DNA from: Spirochaetaceae bacterium
Lineage (GTDB): Bacteria > Myxococcota_A > UBA9160 > UBA4427
Reading direction: 5' to 3'
Assembly: GCA_020632655.1 (NCBI GenBank)
Contig: JACKFD010000004.1
Coordinates: 62,001-126,000, forward strand
Length of the DNA stretch: 64,000 nt
The position numbers and the translations under genes are program-made. Shown here one piece after another: positions 1-7,995 of the stretch. Below the pieces are notes generated by a model. It was not told the DNA's origin and searched no databases. It saw only the letters and a program-made list of their open reading frames with translations. The number at the start of each line of letters is the position of its first letter. The first letter of the stretch is position 1.

Positions 1-27
1 AGGAGGGAATCCCGACCTGTGCCGGAT

Positions 28-420
28 TCAGCGCGGGTTCTCGTAGAAGACGTACGAGGTCGAGTAGTCGCTGAACTCGAAGTAGACCTTGGACTCGCCG
101 GGATCGACGACGCCGTTCAGGTTCTCGTCGAGGACACCGTACCCGAATCGATAGGGCCGGGCTTCGTGGGATTTCGTGCCCGTGGCGGTCGTCAGCTTGT
201 CGATCCGGAGGAAGCGGCGGACGAGCTTGTCGCCGGCGTAGATCTCGAGCACCCCGTCCGTGCCCGTCCAGTTCTGCACGCTGCGGCCGATCTGGTTCTG
301 GGTCTCCTGGGTGCAGGCCACCGAGACGAGCAGGCCCGCGGCCAGGCTCGAGGCGATGGCCACCCCGCGAGCGGGACTGCCCCAGAGCCCGCGATCGCCG
401 ATCCGTCGAATGCTCCTCAT
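28..420 (-). CDS. small putative lipoprotein, function unknown
   Basis: This 130-residue exported protein has a short basic N-terminus, a hydrophobic stretch and then a cysteine in the context SVACTQ, which looks like an imperfect lipobox. The mature part is charged, with an acidic DENLNGVVDPGES segment that resembles a calcium-binding or EF-hand-like turn. I recognise no family. The chosen ATG encodes MRSIRR and has GGGAG about ten bases upstream; an in-frame ATG six codons earlier is possible. It is the last gene of a minus-strand run of three small exported proteins. A 38-bp tandem repeat lies between it and the preceding gene. Confidence 0.6.
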   Translation of the reverse strand: MRSIRRIGDRGLWGSPARGVAIASSLAAGLLVSVACTQETQNQIGRSVQNWTGTDGVLEIYAGDKLVRRFLRIDKLTTATGTKSHEARPYRFGYGVLDENLNGVVDPGESKVYFEFSDYSTSYVFYENPR

Positions 421-483
421 GCTGCCGGTTGCTCCCATCGGCTGCGCCGCCGACCGGCCGCCGATCCTAACACGCCGCGGGGC

Positions 484-583
484 TCGCAACCGGTGGCCGG
501 AGACACGGACCGCCCGCGTCTTCGCAACCGGTGGCCCGAGACACGGACCGCCCGCGCCTTCGCAACCGGTGGCCCGAGACGGC
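484..583. repeat. 38-bp tandem repeat, about 2.6 copies
   Basis: Units begin at 484, 522 and 560, each opening with TCGCAACCGGTGGCC. The copies differ by only a few bases. They fill the gap between the stop of one minus-strand gene and the region upstream of the next. Confidence 0.85.
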
Positions 584-588
584 CCACC

Positions 589-903
589 TCAGCGCGCGAG
601 ACAGTCGTCCCAGCAGCGAGCCCCGATCTCGATCGTGCCCGCCGCCTCGAGGCAGCCGAGCACGCATCGATCGAGCTCGCTCAGCCGCTCGCAACGCCCC
701 TCCCCGCGCCATTCGTCGAGGTCGTAGCCCGAGATCTCGTGCCGGATGTCGACGGCGTAGCCGCAGAGGTCGAGCTTGCGGCCGACCGTGAACTCGTTCT
801 GCGTGAGGTGGGGCCCCGCGACGAGGCGAACGACGATGGCGCCGCCCCAGAAGGCGAGGAAGAGCAGGAGCGAAGCGATGCCGAGTGCTGCCAGGTACCG
901 CAC
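589..903 (-). CDS. small exported cysteine-containing protein, unknown
   Basis: The 104-residue product starts with a long hydrophobic segment (roughly residues 4-30), which acts as a signal anchor or uncleaved signal. A small polar domain follows with five cysteines (in DLCGYAV, GRCERL, DRCVLGC and ARCWDDC), suggesting disulphides in the periplasm. No family is recognised. The start codon follows the stop of the upstream lipoprotein gene by two bases, so the two are probably translated together. Confidence 0.6.
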   Translation of the reverse strand: MRYLAALGIASLLLFLAFWGGAIVVRLVAGPHLTQNEFTVGRKLDLCGYAVDIRHEISGYDLDEWRGEGRCERLSELDRCVLGCLEAAGTIEIGARCWDDCLAR

Positions 904-905
904 GG

Positions 906-1481
906 TCAGCGCCCCTCACGGGGCACGTCCTGCGGCGACGTCGCCCGATCGTCCGACGCCGCGCAGTCGAGCTCGAAGGCGTGGCTCGCGAGCACGCGTC
1001 CGTCGGTCGTGCGGCGAAGCTGCCACTCGTAGCGACCGCTGCGCCGCTCCTCGGGGCGCGAGATCGCCCACAGGCTTCGACCGACGAAGCGCGAGCCATC
1101 GTCGGGCGACTCGGGGCCCCGGGGCCCGGCGGGACTCTCGCGCACGGCGCGCGGGACGCCCTCGATCGCGAGCTCGGGATGCACCCAGAAGGCCTGCACC
1201 GGGATCGGTCCGCCGCTGCCCTGTGGCACGCCGATCTCGAAGTCGACGCCGAAGAGCCGACCGACCTCGCACGGTACGGAGTCGGTCCGAACGACCAGCA
1301 CGGGGTGACCGTCACGGATCTCGAACTCGCCGTAGGCGACGACGTTCGGTTCGATGCGCTCCGGATCGATCGGGTCCGGGCCGCAGGCCGTGAGCGCAGC
1401 CCCGATCGCCAGCAGGAGCGCGCGGATCCCCTGTCGCACGCCATGGACGTGCGGGGATCGACTCGAGTCGGAGTACGACAT
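906..1481 (-). CDS. putative lipoprotein, possibly DUF3859-like
   Basis: The product of 191 residues begins MSYSDSSRSP and has a hydrophobic stretch ending in the good lipobox LTAC, so it is probably lipid-anchored. The mature domain opens with VVAYGEFEI and closes with a strand pattern, RYEWQLRRTTDGRVL, that I associate loosely with DUF3859; this family link is tentative. I prefer this ATG over one 20 codons upstream because the upstream stretch is out of character for a signal peptide. It belongs to the minus-strand run that follows pyrE. Confidence 0.6.
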   Translation of the reverse strand: MSYSDSSRSPHVHGVRQGIRALLLAIGAALTACGPDPIDPERIEPNVVAYGEFEIRDGHPVLVVRTDSVPCEVGRLFGVDFEIGVPQGSGGPIPVQAFWVHPELAIEGVPRAVRESPAGPRGPESPDDGSRFVGRSLWAISRPEERRSGRYEWQLRRTTDGRVLASHAFELDCAASDDRATSPQDVPREGR

Positions 1482-1547
1482 GCGGGGCTCCTCCAGGATT
1501 CGCGCCAGCGACGATGGACGGTCGACGCCGTCGCAGCGCATCCGCGG

Positions 1548-1898
1548 CTAGAAGCGCTCCTCGCCACGCGCGCGCCAGGGATCCGGGAAGTCGCGATAGA
1601 GCGCGAAGACGAGATCCGTGGCGTGTTGGTTGACCGCGTGGTGGAGCGCCTCGATCGGACCGCTTCGCGCCGACACGTCGCGGAACGCGCGATCGAGCTG
1701 GGCGAGATCCTCGACCTCGATCACGACGTGGAACTCGCCGAGGGTGCTCGGACCGAGGCCGAGCTTGCGGCGGGTGATGCGATGGCCCGCGATGCGACCG
1801 GCCTCGCGCAGCGCTTCGAGGTAGCGATCGACGTCCTCGCAGAAGCCGACGTCGGAGACGCCCGGCCGGAGGTTGCACCAGATGTGATAGAGATCCAT
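1548..1898 (-). CDS. DUF6614 family protein
   Basis: This 116-residue protein starts MDLYHIWCNLRPG and contains the run RRKLGLGPSTLGEFH and a C-terminal FALYRDFPDP. Together these match what I know of the DUF6614 family, small dimeric alpha-beta barrel-like proteins of unknown function. It has no signal peptide and is probably cytoplasmic. The ATG at the family start is chosen over one seven codons upstream. It lies 28 bases behind pyrE and is probably co-transcribed. Confidence 0.7.
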   Translation of the reverse strand: MDLYHIWCNLRPGVSDVGFCEDVDRYLEALREAGRIAGHRITRRKLGLGPSTLGEFHVVIEVEDLAQLDRAFRDVSARSGPIEALHHAVNQHATDLVFALYRDFPDPWRARGEERF

Positions 1899-1926
1899 CG
1901 CCGAGCTCCCGCGCCCCACACGCGCG

Positions 1927-2490
1927 CTAGACCGGCAGGTCCTCGCGCCGGAAGATCGCCTCGAGCTCGACGCCGCGCGCGGAGAAGGCCTCCGCAGCGC
2001 CCTCGCCGCGATCCACCAGGCAGATCACCCGCGCGACCTTCCCGCCGGCCGCCTCGACGATCTCGAGCGCCTCGAGGGTCGAGCCGCCGGTCGTCGTCGT
2101 GTCCTCGACGAGCGCCACGGTCTGGCCCGGCGCGAAGCCGCCTTCCAGCTGCCGCCCGAGGCCGTGGGCCTTCTTCTCCTTGCGGACGAAGAAGCCGAGC
2201 AGTCCGTCCATCGCCGGATCCAGCGCCGCCGCCGCCAAGACCGCCGAGACGAGCGGCACGGCCCCGACCGCCATCCCGCCGACCGCGTCGACCGGCGGCC
2301 CCGACTGCAGCCGATCGAGCACGAGCCGCCCGGCGAGCGACACGCCCTTCGGCCGCATCAGCGTCTGCCGCAGGTCGAGATAGAAGTCGCTCTCCTTGCC
2401 GCTCGAGAGCGTGACCTTGCGGCGCTCGAAGGAGACCTCGAGGATGAGATTCAGGAGTGCGCGGCGATCCGCGGGGGTCACGCTGGCCAT
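1927..2490 (-). CDS. pyrE: orotate phosphoribosyltransferase
   Basis: PyrE joins orotate to PRPP to make orotidine 5'-phosphate in pyrimidine synthesis. The 187-residue length is normal for a type I phosphoribosyltransferase. The PRPP-binding motif VALVEDTTTTGGS sits at residues 126-138, and the conserved catalytic-loop segment RKEKKAHG at 103-110. The gene starts four bases after the stop of the upstream acyl-CoA dehydrogenase, so translation is probably coupled. The next pathway enzyme, pyrF, lies only 1.8 kb away but in a separate unit. Confidence 0.95.
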   Translation of the reverse strand: MASVTPADRRALLNLILEVSFERRKVTLSSGKESDFYLDLRQTLMRPKGVSLAGRLVLDRLQSGPPVDAVGGMAVGAVPLVSAVLAAAALDPAMDGLLGFFVRKEKKAHGLGRQLEGGFAPGQTVALVEDTTTTGGSTLEALEIVEAAGGKVARVICLVDRGEGAAEAFSARGVELEAIFRREDLPV

Positions 2491-2494
2491 CGTG

Positions 2495-3673
2495 TCATTG
2501 CTTCCGGATGCCGAGGGCGAACTCGGCGATCATCTTCTGGTGGAGGTCCGACGTGCCCTCGCCGAACTCGAGCGCCTTCGCCTCGAGGAGCAGCCGACCG
2601 ATCTCGTACTCCGCCGTGACCGAATAGCCCCCGAACACGGCCATCCCGTCCAGCGCGTTCTGCGTCGCCGCCTGGCTCGCCTTGAGCTTGGCGAGCGAGC
2701 TCTCGAGCGAGCATCGCTCGAGTCCCGCGTCCTTCATCCGGCCCAGACGATAGACGAGAAGCCGCGCCTGCTCCGTCCTTGCGACCATGTCGGCGATCTT
2801 GTCCTGGACGAGCTGGAACTCGCCGATCTTCTGGCCGAACGCATCCCGCTCCATCGCATAGGGCGCGGCCAGGTCGATCGCGCGCTGGGACTGTCCGACA
2901 CATCGCGCCGCGACCGAGAAGCGCCCCATGTCGAGCGCCGACCCCAGGATCGGGAAGCCCCGCCCCGGCTCGCCGAGCACGGCCTCGTCGGGCACGAAGA
3001 CGTCCTCGAAATGCACCTCCGCGAGGTTGTCCCGCTTCAGCGTGCGCATCGGGAACCCGCCGATCGTGAGCCCCTTCATCTGCGTCGGGTCGGCGACGAA
3101 GGCCGTGACCCCCTTGTGCTTCAGGCTGCGGTCGATCGAGGCGACGATGAAGAAGAGCTTCGCGTGGACGGCGTGGGAGATGAAGACCTTCGTGCCGTTC
3201 AGCAGGTAGCCGCCGTCGACCTTCTTCGCGGTCGTGTCCATGTTGCCGAGGTCGGTGCCGCCGCGGGGCTCCGTCAGACACGCGGAGCAGATGATGTCGC
3301 CGCTCGCGATGCCGGGCAGGAAGCGACGCTTCTGCTCTTCGGTCCCGAACTTGAGGAGCGACCCGGCGAGCAGCGAGTTCGCGACCGACACGACCGACGC
3401 CACCACCCAGTCGACCCGCGCGAGCTCCTCGCAGATCACGCCGTAGGTCAACACGTCCGTGAAGGAGCCCCCGTACTCCTCGGGGATCATCGGCCCGAGC
3501 AGCCCGAGCGCGGGCAGCTTCGCGATCAGCTCCGTCGGGTAGCGCTCCTCGCGCTCGTAGCGATCGACGTGGGGCAGGATCTCCGCCTCGGCGAACTCGC
3601 GGACCGCGCGGCGGACGAGGCGCTGCTCCTCGGAGAGGTCGAAGTCCATCATGCGCTCGAGCGCGGCGTTCAT
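2495..3673 (-). CDS. acyl-CoA dehydrogenase
   Basis: A 392-residue FAD-dependent acyl-CoA dehydrogenase, oxidising acyl-CoA to trans-2-enoyl-CoA. It shows the N-terminal DFDLSEEQ start, the CLTEPRGGTD segment at the substrate/FAD site, and the C-terminal GEGTSD with the expected catalytic glutamate near residue 372. The substrate cannot be told. The ATG giving MNAALERMM has GAGGAG six bases upstream, which supports this longer start. That ribosome-binding site and ATG are tandemly repeated upstream, giving three coupled 12-codon mini-ORFs (see separate entry). It heads the pyrE run. Confidence 0.93.
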   Translation of the reverse strand: MNAALERMMDFDLSEEQRLVRRAVREFAEAEILPHVDRYEREERYPTELIAKLPALGLLGPMIPEEYGGSFTDVLTYGVICEELARVDWVVASVVSVANSLLAGSLLKFGTEEQKRRFLPGIASGDIICSACLTEPRGGTDLGNMDTTAKKVDGGYLLNGTKVFISHAVHAKLFFIVASIDRSLKHKGVTAFVADPTQMKGLTIGGFPMRTLKRDNLAEVHFEDVFVPDEAVLGEPGRGFPILGSALDMGRFSVAARCVGQSQRAIDLAAPYAMERDAFGQKIGEFQLVQDKIADMVARTEQARLLVYRLGRMKDAGLERCSLESSLAKLKASQAATQNALDGMAVFGGYSVTAEYEIGRLLLEAKALEFGEGTSDLHQKMIAEFALGIRKQ

Positions 3674-3789
3674 CGCGGGCTCCTCGTGCCCGCCGGCAGG
3701 ACGTTCATCGCGGGCTCCTCGTGCCCGTCGGCAGGACGTTCATCGCGGGCTCCTCGTGCCCGCCGGCAGGACGTTCATCGCGGGCTCCT
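3666..3789 (-). repeat. 35-bp tandem repeat duplicating RBS and start codon; three coupled mini-ORFs
   Basis: Units begin at 3666, 3701, 3736 and 3771 (partial). On the minus strand each carries GAGGAG, a six-base spacer and ATGAAC. Reading from the ATGs at 3778, 3743 and 3708 gives three 12-residue peptides (MNVLPAGTRSPR, or T for A in the middle copy). Each ends in a TGA that overlaps the next ATG as ATGA, and the last one overlaps the start of the acyl-CoA dehydrogenase. This could be a translational leader or simply slippage of a start region; no function is proven. Confidence 0.8.
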
Positions 3790-4096
3790 GGTGCGGCTCG
3801 GGTCGGGCGCCGGACCCCGCCGGAGTGGCACATCGGGTCGGGTGCGGGCGCCCGCCGCGTCGATCGCGGGCGCGGGCGCGCCCGACCATAGCCCGCAGCG
3901 GACCGGGACGGCGGACCGGAGGTCGCGCGGCGCCCCATCCGGCCTCCACCGGTCGCCCGCTCCCGGCCTCGATCCCCTCGGGCGACGCGCGATGGGCGTG
4001 GAAATGGCGACCGGCCTCGCGTACTCTCCCGGCCCTTCACTGCCCCCACCCGACCCCGGGACCGCGCTCCGCCGGACCCGACCGAGGCCATCCCCG

Positions 4097-4228
4097 ATGA
4101 GTGCGACCAAGAAGTCCCGCGGCCACATCAAGCGCAACAAGTCGAGCCGCCATCGGGCGAAGCTCCGCGCCAAGCATCGCCGCGCCCGCAAGCGGCAGTC
4201 GAGCGGCGAGCGCGCCTACTATCGCTAG
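4097..4228 (+). CDS. 43-residue very basic small protein
   Basis: A short reading frame encodes a 43-residue protein in which nearly half the residues are Lys or Arg (MSATKKSRGHIKRNK, then HRAKLRAKHRRARKR) and which ends ERAYYR. Such composition suggests binding to rRNA or nucleic acid, like the small accessory ribosomal proteins, but I cannot assign it to a named family. No strong Shine-Dalgarno is visible; GAGG lies about eight bases upstream. It stands alone between the acyl-CoA dehydrogenase leader and the convergent pyrF gene. Confidence 0.6.
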   Translation: MSATKKSRGHIKRNKSSRHRAKLRAKHRRARKRQSSGERAYYR

Positions 4229-4278
4229 CCGCGGCGCTCGCTAGCGCTAGCCGCAGCGCCCTCTGGCCACTGCACTCG

Positions 4279-5223
4279 CTAGCCGCGGATCGCGTCCCCG
4301 AGCTCCCCGATCGCGCGCTCGAGGGCCTCGTCGAAGGCGCGCTCCCAGGTCCGCGCGTCCGGGGTGCCGCGTGCGGCGGCCGGGAAGAGGATCCCGCGCG
4401 ACGAGTTGACGATGCCGCCCTCGCGGCCGGCGGGCCCTTCGACGAAGGACTGGACGGCGGCCGAAGCGCTCCCGCCCTGGGCCCCGTAGCCCGGCACGAG
4501 GAAGAGCGCGCGCGGCAGCGCCTCGCGGACCCGCCGCGCCTGGTCGGGCCAGGTCGCCCCGCAGACCACGCCGAGCGAGGACCAGCCGGTCGCCGGCCCG
4601 ACGAGCCGTGATTCGAGCCCGGCCAGGCCGTCGGCGACACGTCCGAAGAGGGGCTCGCCGTCGACCTCCCGATCCTGCAGGTCGCCACTGCCGGGATTGC
4701 TCGTCTTGACCAACACGAAGAGTCCGCGTCCCGCTCCGAGGGCGACGCGCGCAAAGGGCTCGAGGGTGTCGAAGCCGAGGTAGGGATTGATCGTGAGCGC
4801 ATCGACCGGCATCGCCGCGTCCGACGCCAGGTACGCGCCCGCATAGCCCTCCGCCGTCGAGCCGATGTCCCCACGCTTGGCATCGAGCAGCACCAGCAGA
4901 CCGGCCTCCCGCGCCCGGGCGCAGAGCCCGTCGAGCACCCGGATGCCCCGCCAGCCGAGCTGCTCGAAGAAGGCGATCTGCGGCTTCACGATCGCCACCC
5001 GGCCAGCTACGCGATCGATCACCGCCGTCAGGAAGGCGTCGACCGCCTCGGCACTCGCCGGATCCCCGGCCTGCATCGAGCCCCGCGCGAAGGCCGCCGG
5101 GATCGCCGCGAGATGCGGATCGAGTCCCACGCAGAGCGGATGGCCGAGCTTGCGGACCTGCGTGACGAGGCGATCGGCGAAATGCGGCGGGGCGGAGGGC
5201 GACGCGGGGGCGCGGTCGGACAA
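4279..5223 (-). CDS. pyrF: orotidine 5'-phosphate decarboxylase
   Basis: PyrF converts OMP to UMP, the last step of UMP synthesis. The family signature DAKRGDIGSTAEGY with the catalytic Asp-Lys-Asp residues is present, as are the phosphate-binding VPGYGAQGG segment and the opening ADRL..LCVGLDPHL typical of the longer type 2 enzymes. The start is unclear because the 5' end lies in a 36-bp repeat that supplies an in-frame TTG in three of its copies. I chose the TTG at 5223, which has GGGAG six bases upstream (314 residues). A start at 5331 would add three 12-residue repeats. Confidence 0.9.
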   Translation of the reverse strand: MSDRAPASPSAPPHFADRLVTQVRKLGHPLCVGLDPHLAAIPAAFARGSMQAGDPASAEAVDAFLTAVIDRVAGRVAIVKPQIAFFEQLGWRGIRVLDGLCARAREAGLLVLLDAKRGDIGSTAEGYAGAYLASDAAMPVDALTINPYLGFDTLEPFARVALGAGRGLFVLVKTSNPGSGDLQDREVDGEPLFGRVADGLAGLESRLVGPATGWSSLGVVCGATWPDQARRVREALPRALFLVPGYGAQGGSASAAVQSFVEGPAGREGGIVNSSRGILFPAAARGTPDARTWERAFDEALERAIGELGDAIRG

Positions 5224-5346
5224 TCGGGTCTCCCGTTGCTCGGGCGGGCGGGCGGACGATCGGGTCTCTCGTTGCTCGGGCGGGCCGTCGGACAATCCGG
5301 TCTCGCGTTGCTCGGGCGGGCCGTCGGACAATCCGGTCTCGCGTCG
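5217..5346. repeat. 36-bp tandem repeat at the pyrF start, about 3.6 copies
   Basis: Units begin at 5217, 5253, 5289 and 5325, each opening with CGGACAATC or a one-base variant. Read on the minus strand in the pyrF frame each unit encodes a 12-residue peptide of the type LSDGPPEQRETR. Three of the four copies place a TTG codon at the same point. The array fills the gap between the divergent pyrF and tgt genes. Confidence 0.9.
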
Positions 5347-5393
5347 CGCGGCGAGGCGTTCTCTGGCGGGCGCCGGCCGCTACGCTGCCGCCG

Positions 5394-6548
5394 ATGAGCC
5401 GTCCCGACGATACCGCTTCCGCCTCGCGTGCGGGCTTCCGCTTCCGAGTCGAGGCGACGAGCGAGCGCGCTCGCGCCGCGCGATTCGACACGCCCCACGG
5501 TCCGATCCACACGCCCGCCTTCATGCCGGTCGGCACCCATGGCGCGCTCAAGGCGATGACGCCCGTGCAGGTCGCGGACACGGGCGCCGAGATCGTGCTC
5601 GCGAACACCTACCACCTCGCGCTTCGGCCGGGGGAGGGGCTCGTCGAGAAGCTCGGCGGGCTGCACGCGTTCATGCAGTGGCCGGGTCCGATCCTGACGG
5701 ATTCGGGGGGCTTCCAGGTCTTCTCGCTGCCGGGCGTCGAGATCACGGATCGCTGTGCGCGATTCCAGAACGAGGTGACGGGCGAGACGATGGACCTGAC
5801 GCCGGAGCGGTCGATCGAGATCCAGAACCGGCTCGGCGCGGACATCATCATGGCCTTCGACGAGTGCACGCCCTACCCGGCGACGCGCGCGCTCGCCGGC
5901 CAGGGCGTGCGGCGGACGCTGCAATGGATGGAGCGCTGCATGAAGGCCCATGCGCGCGAGACGGACCAGGCGCTCTTCGGCATCGTGCAGGGCTCGACCT
6001 TTCCCGAGCTGCGCGAGGCGTGCGCGGCGTCGCTCGTCGCGATGGACCTGCCGGGCTACGCGATCGGCGGCGTCTCGGTCGGCGAGGGACACGAGCTGCT
6101 CTGCCGGGTGACGGACCACGCAGCCCCCCTCCTGCCCGAGCACAAGCCCCGCTACCTGATGGGCGTCGGCCTGCCCGAGGACCTGATCGCCTGCATCGGC
6201 TTCGGCATGGACATGTTCGACTGCGTGATCCCGACCCGCTACGCGAGATCGGCGACGGTCTTCACGGCGCGCGGCCGGATCCGCCTCACGAACCGCCGCT
6301 TCCGACGCGACGCCTACCCCGTCGATGCATCCTGCGATTGCTACACCTGCACGGGCGGCTTCAGCCGGGCCTACATCCATCACCTCTTCGCCGCGAACGA
6401 GGTCCTCTCCGCCGTCCTCTGCTCGATCCACAACGTCCGCTTCTACCAGCGACTCGTCCGCGATGCGCGGACCGCGATCCTCGCCGGCGACTACGCCGGC
6501 TTCGCCCGCGACTTCCTCGCCCGCTACCAGAACGAGCCGGACGCCTAG
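5394..6548 (+). CDS. tgt: queuine tRNA-ribosyltransferase
   Basis: Tgt exchanges guanine 34 of GUN-anticodon tRNAs for preQ1 on the way to queuosine. At 384 residues it is normal in length. It carries LTDSGGFQ with the catalytic Asp103, FDCVIPTR with Asp276 (nucleophile by homology), and the zinc ligands CDCYTC (Cys314, 316, 319), with a nearby histidine expected as fourth ligand. The ATG at 5394 lies just beyond the pyrF repeat array, with which it is divergent. The gene is followed 21 bases later by a DsbA-type lipoprotein gene on the same strand. Confidence 0.95.
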   Translation: MSRPDDTASASRAGFRFRVEATSERARAARFDTPHGPIHTPAFMPVGTHGALKAMTPVQVADTGAEIVLANTYHLALRPGEGLVEKLGGLHAFMQWPGPILTDSGGFQVFSLPGVEITDRCARFQNEVTGETMDLTPERSIEIQNRLGADIIMAFDECTPYPATRALAGQGVRRTLQWMERCMKAHARETDQALFGIVQGSTFPELREACAASLVAMDLPGYAIGGVSVGEGHELLCRVTDHAAPLLPEHKPRYLMGVGLPEDLIACIGFGMDMFDCVIPTRYARSATVFTARGRIRLTNRRFRRDAYPVDASCDCYTCTGGFSRAYIHHLFAANEVLSAVLCSIHNVRFYQRLVRDARTAILAGDYAGFARDFLARYQNEPDA

Positions 6549-6569
6549 GAAACGCATACCCTCCCGGCC

Positions 6570-7664
6570 ATGCATACATCCCGCCCGACCCGGCTCCGCT
6601 CCTTCGCGCCGCTCCTCGGCCTGTTCGCCCTCGGCCTCGCGCTCGTCGTGGCCGGCTGCGGCCGTCTCGGGCTCGATCGCGACGTCTCGACCGGAGCGAG
6701 CCCTTCGCCCGATGCCGACCAGGTCGCCGCCGTGATCGACGGCGAGCGCATCACGTACGCCGATCTCGAAGCGCACATGCAGCAGCAGTTCATCGAGCAG
6801 GTCCGCCAGCAGCCCGCCGACCGCCTCTACGAGATGCGCGAGACGGCGGTCCGCGACCTCGTCGAGCAGCACATCGTCGAGACCGAGGCCCGCGCGCGCG
6901 GGATCACGCCGGAGGCCCTGCGCAAGGAGGTGCTCGCGGAGGCCGGCGAGCCCTCGGTCGAAGAGGTCGCCGCCTGGTACGCCGCCAACCAGGGACGCCT
7001 GCGCGGCGCACGACTCGAGGACGTCGCCTCGAACATCGCCGAGCTCCTCCAGGAGGAGCGCCGCAGCATGGTCTGGAACGGCTTCCTGACGCCGAAGCTC
7101 GAGGCCCTCGACTGGCAGATGGTGCTGGCGCCACCGCGCCAGGAGCTCGAGGCGACGCGACTCGTGCGCGGCCCCGTCGATGCGCCCGTCACGATCATGA
7201 CCTTCAGCGACTACCAATGTCCCTACTGCATCCGCTCGGAGCCGGTCCTCGCCGAGGTCCTCGCGCGCTACCCCGAGCAGGTCCGCCTCGTCCATCGGCA
7301 CTTCCCGCTCGACAGCATCCATCCCTTCGCCCGCCCCGCCGCCGAGGCCGCCATGTGCGCCGACGAGCAGGGACGTTTCTGGGACTTCCACGACGCGATC
7401 TTCGCGCGCCAGGGCCGCCTCGCGGAGGACTCCTTCACGGAGATCGGCGAGGAGCTCGGCCTGGACCTCCCGGCGCTCGAGCAGTGCATCGCCGAGCGGC
7501 GCTACCAGGCCTTCGTCGACGCCGACTTCGCCGCCGGGCGGGATGCCGGCGTGACCGGAACGCCGGCCTTCTTCGTGAACGGCATCGCGCTCAAGGGCGC
7601 GCGGAACGCCGACGAGCTCAGCCGTGTCGTGGACGCCGAGCTCGCGCGGCTGGGCGGCAGCTGA
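6570..7664 (+). CDS. DsbA-family thiol oxidoreductase lipoprotein with SurA-like N-domain
   Basis: A 364-residue envelope protein. Residues 1-30 form a lipoprotein signal ending LVVAGC. Residues about 52-185 are helical and open with VAAVIDGERITYADLE, as in the N-terminal chaperone domain of SurA/PpiC-type isomerases, but no PpiC domain follows. Residues about 195-360 are a DsbA-like thioredoxin fold with the active site CPYC (Cys217, Cys220) and the cis-proline loop TGTPAFF. It probably oxidises or isomerises disulphides in exported proteins. Joining a foldase-type domain to a DsbA domain is plausible but the partner proteins are unknown. Confidence 0.88.
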   Translation: MHTSRPTRLRSFAPLLGLFALGLALVVAGCGRLGLDRDVSTGASPSPDADQVAAVIDGERITYADLEAHMQQQFIEQVRQQPADRLYEMRETAVRDLVEQHIVETEARARGITPEALRKEVLAEAGEPSVEEVAAWYAANQGRLRGARLEDVASNIAELLQEERRSMVWNGFLTPKLEALDWQMVLAPPRQELEATRLVRGPVDAPVTIMTFSDYQCPYCIRSEPVLAEVLARYPEQVRLVHRHFPLDSIHPFARPAAEAAMCADEQGRFWDFHDAIFARQGRLAEDSFTEIGEELGLDLPALEQCIAERRYQAFVDADFAAGRDAGVTGTPAFFVNGIALKGARNADELSRVVDAELARLGGS

Positions 7665-7995
7665 TCCCTTCGACCAGCCTCGGTCGAGCGAGCAGCGAAG
7701 GCTCGCGCTCGACCCGCGCCGCCACCTGCTTCGCGATCGAGAAGAGTGCCAAGGCAAGCTCGGCGGGCTCGGCGACCGGATCCTCGTCCGTCACGCAGAG
7801 CCCGCCGAGCCGGGCCAGTGCACTCTCCAGGATCATCGAGCAGAGCGCCTCCGCCCGCTCCCGCGTGTCCATTCGTCGTGCGGCGAAACGGTAGACACGC
7901 GGGAAGGCGAAGTCGTAGAAGGCCTCGAAGCGCGCAAGGTCCGCTCGACCCACGATCGGATCGGCCCCTGACGTCCCCGGCGCGCGCTCGACCAT
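7618..7995 (-). CDS. small protein resembling sigma-70 region 2
   Basis: The 125-residue product contains FEAFYDFAFPRVYRFAARR followed by TRERAEALCSMIL, which looks like regions 2.1-2.2 of an ECF sigma factor, but there is no region 4 and no clear region 2.4. It may be a relict or a regulator that mimics a sigma domain; this is inference. The start is well supported by GAGGAGA eight bases before ATG. The last 47 bases overlap, antisense, the 3' end of the DsbA-type gene. A six-base inverted repeat lies about 160 bases upstream. Confidence 0.6.
   Translation of the reverse strand: MVERAPGTSGADPIVGRADLARFEAFYDFAFPRVYRFAARRMDTRERAEALCSMILESALARLGGLCVTDEDPVAEPAELALALFSIAKQVAARVEREPSLLARPRLVEGISCRPAARARRPRHG

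Noticed and set aside
5217..5346. CRISPR array (repeat period 36 bp).
   Set aside because: The units are back to back with no spacers, and no cas genes are present. The same holds for the other 36-bp arrays.
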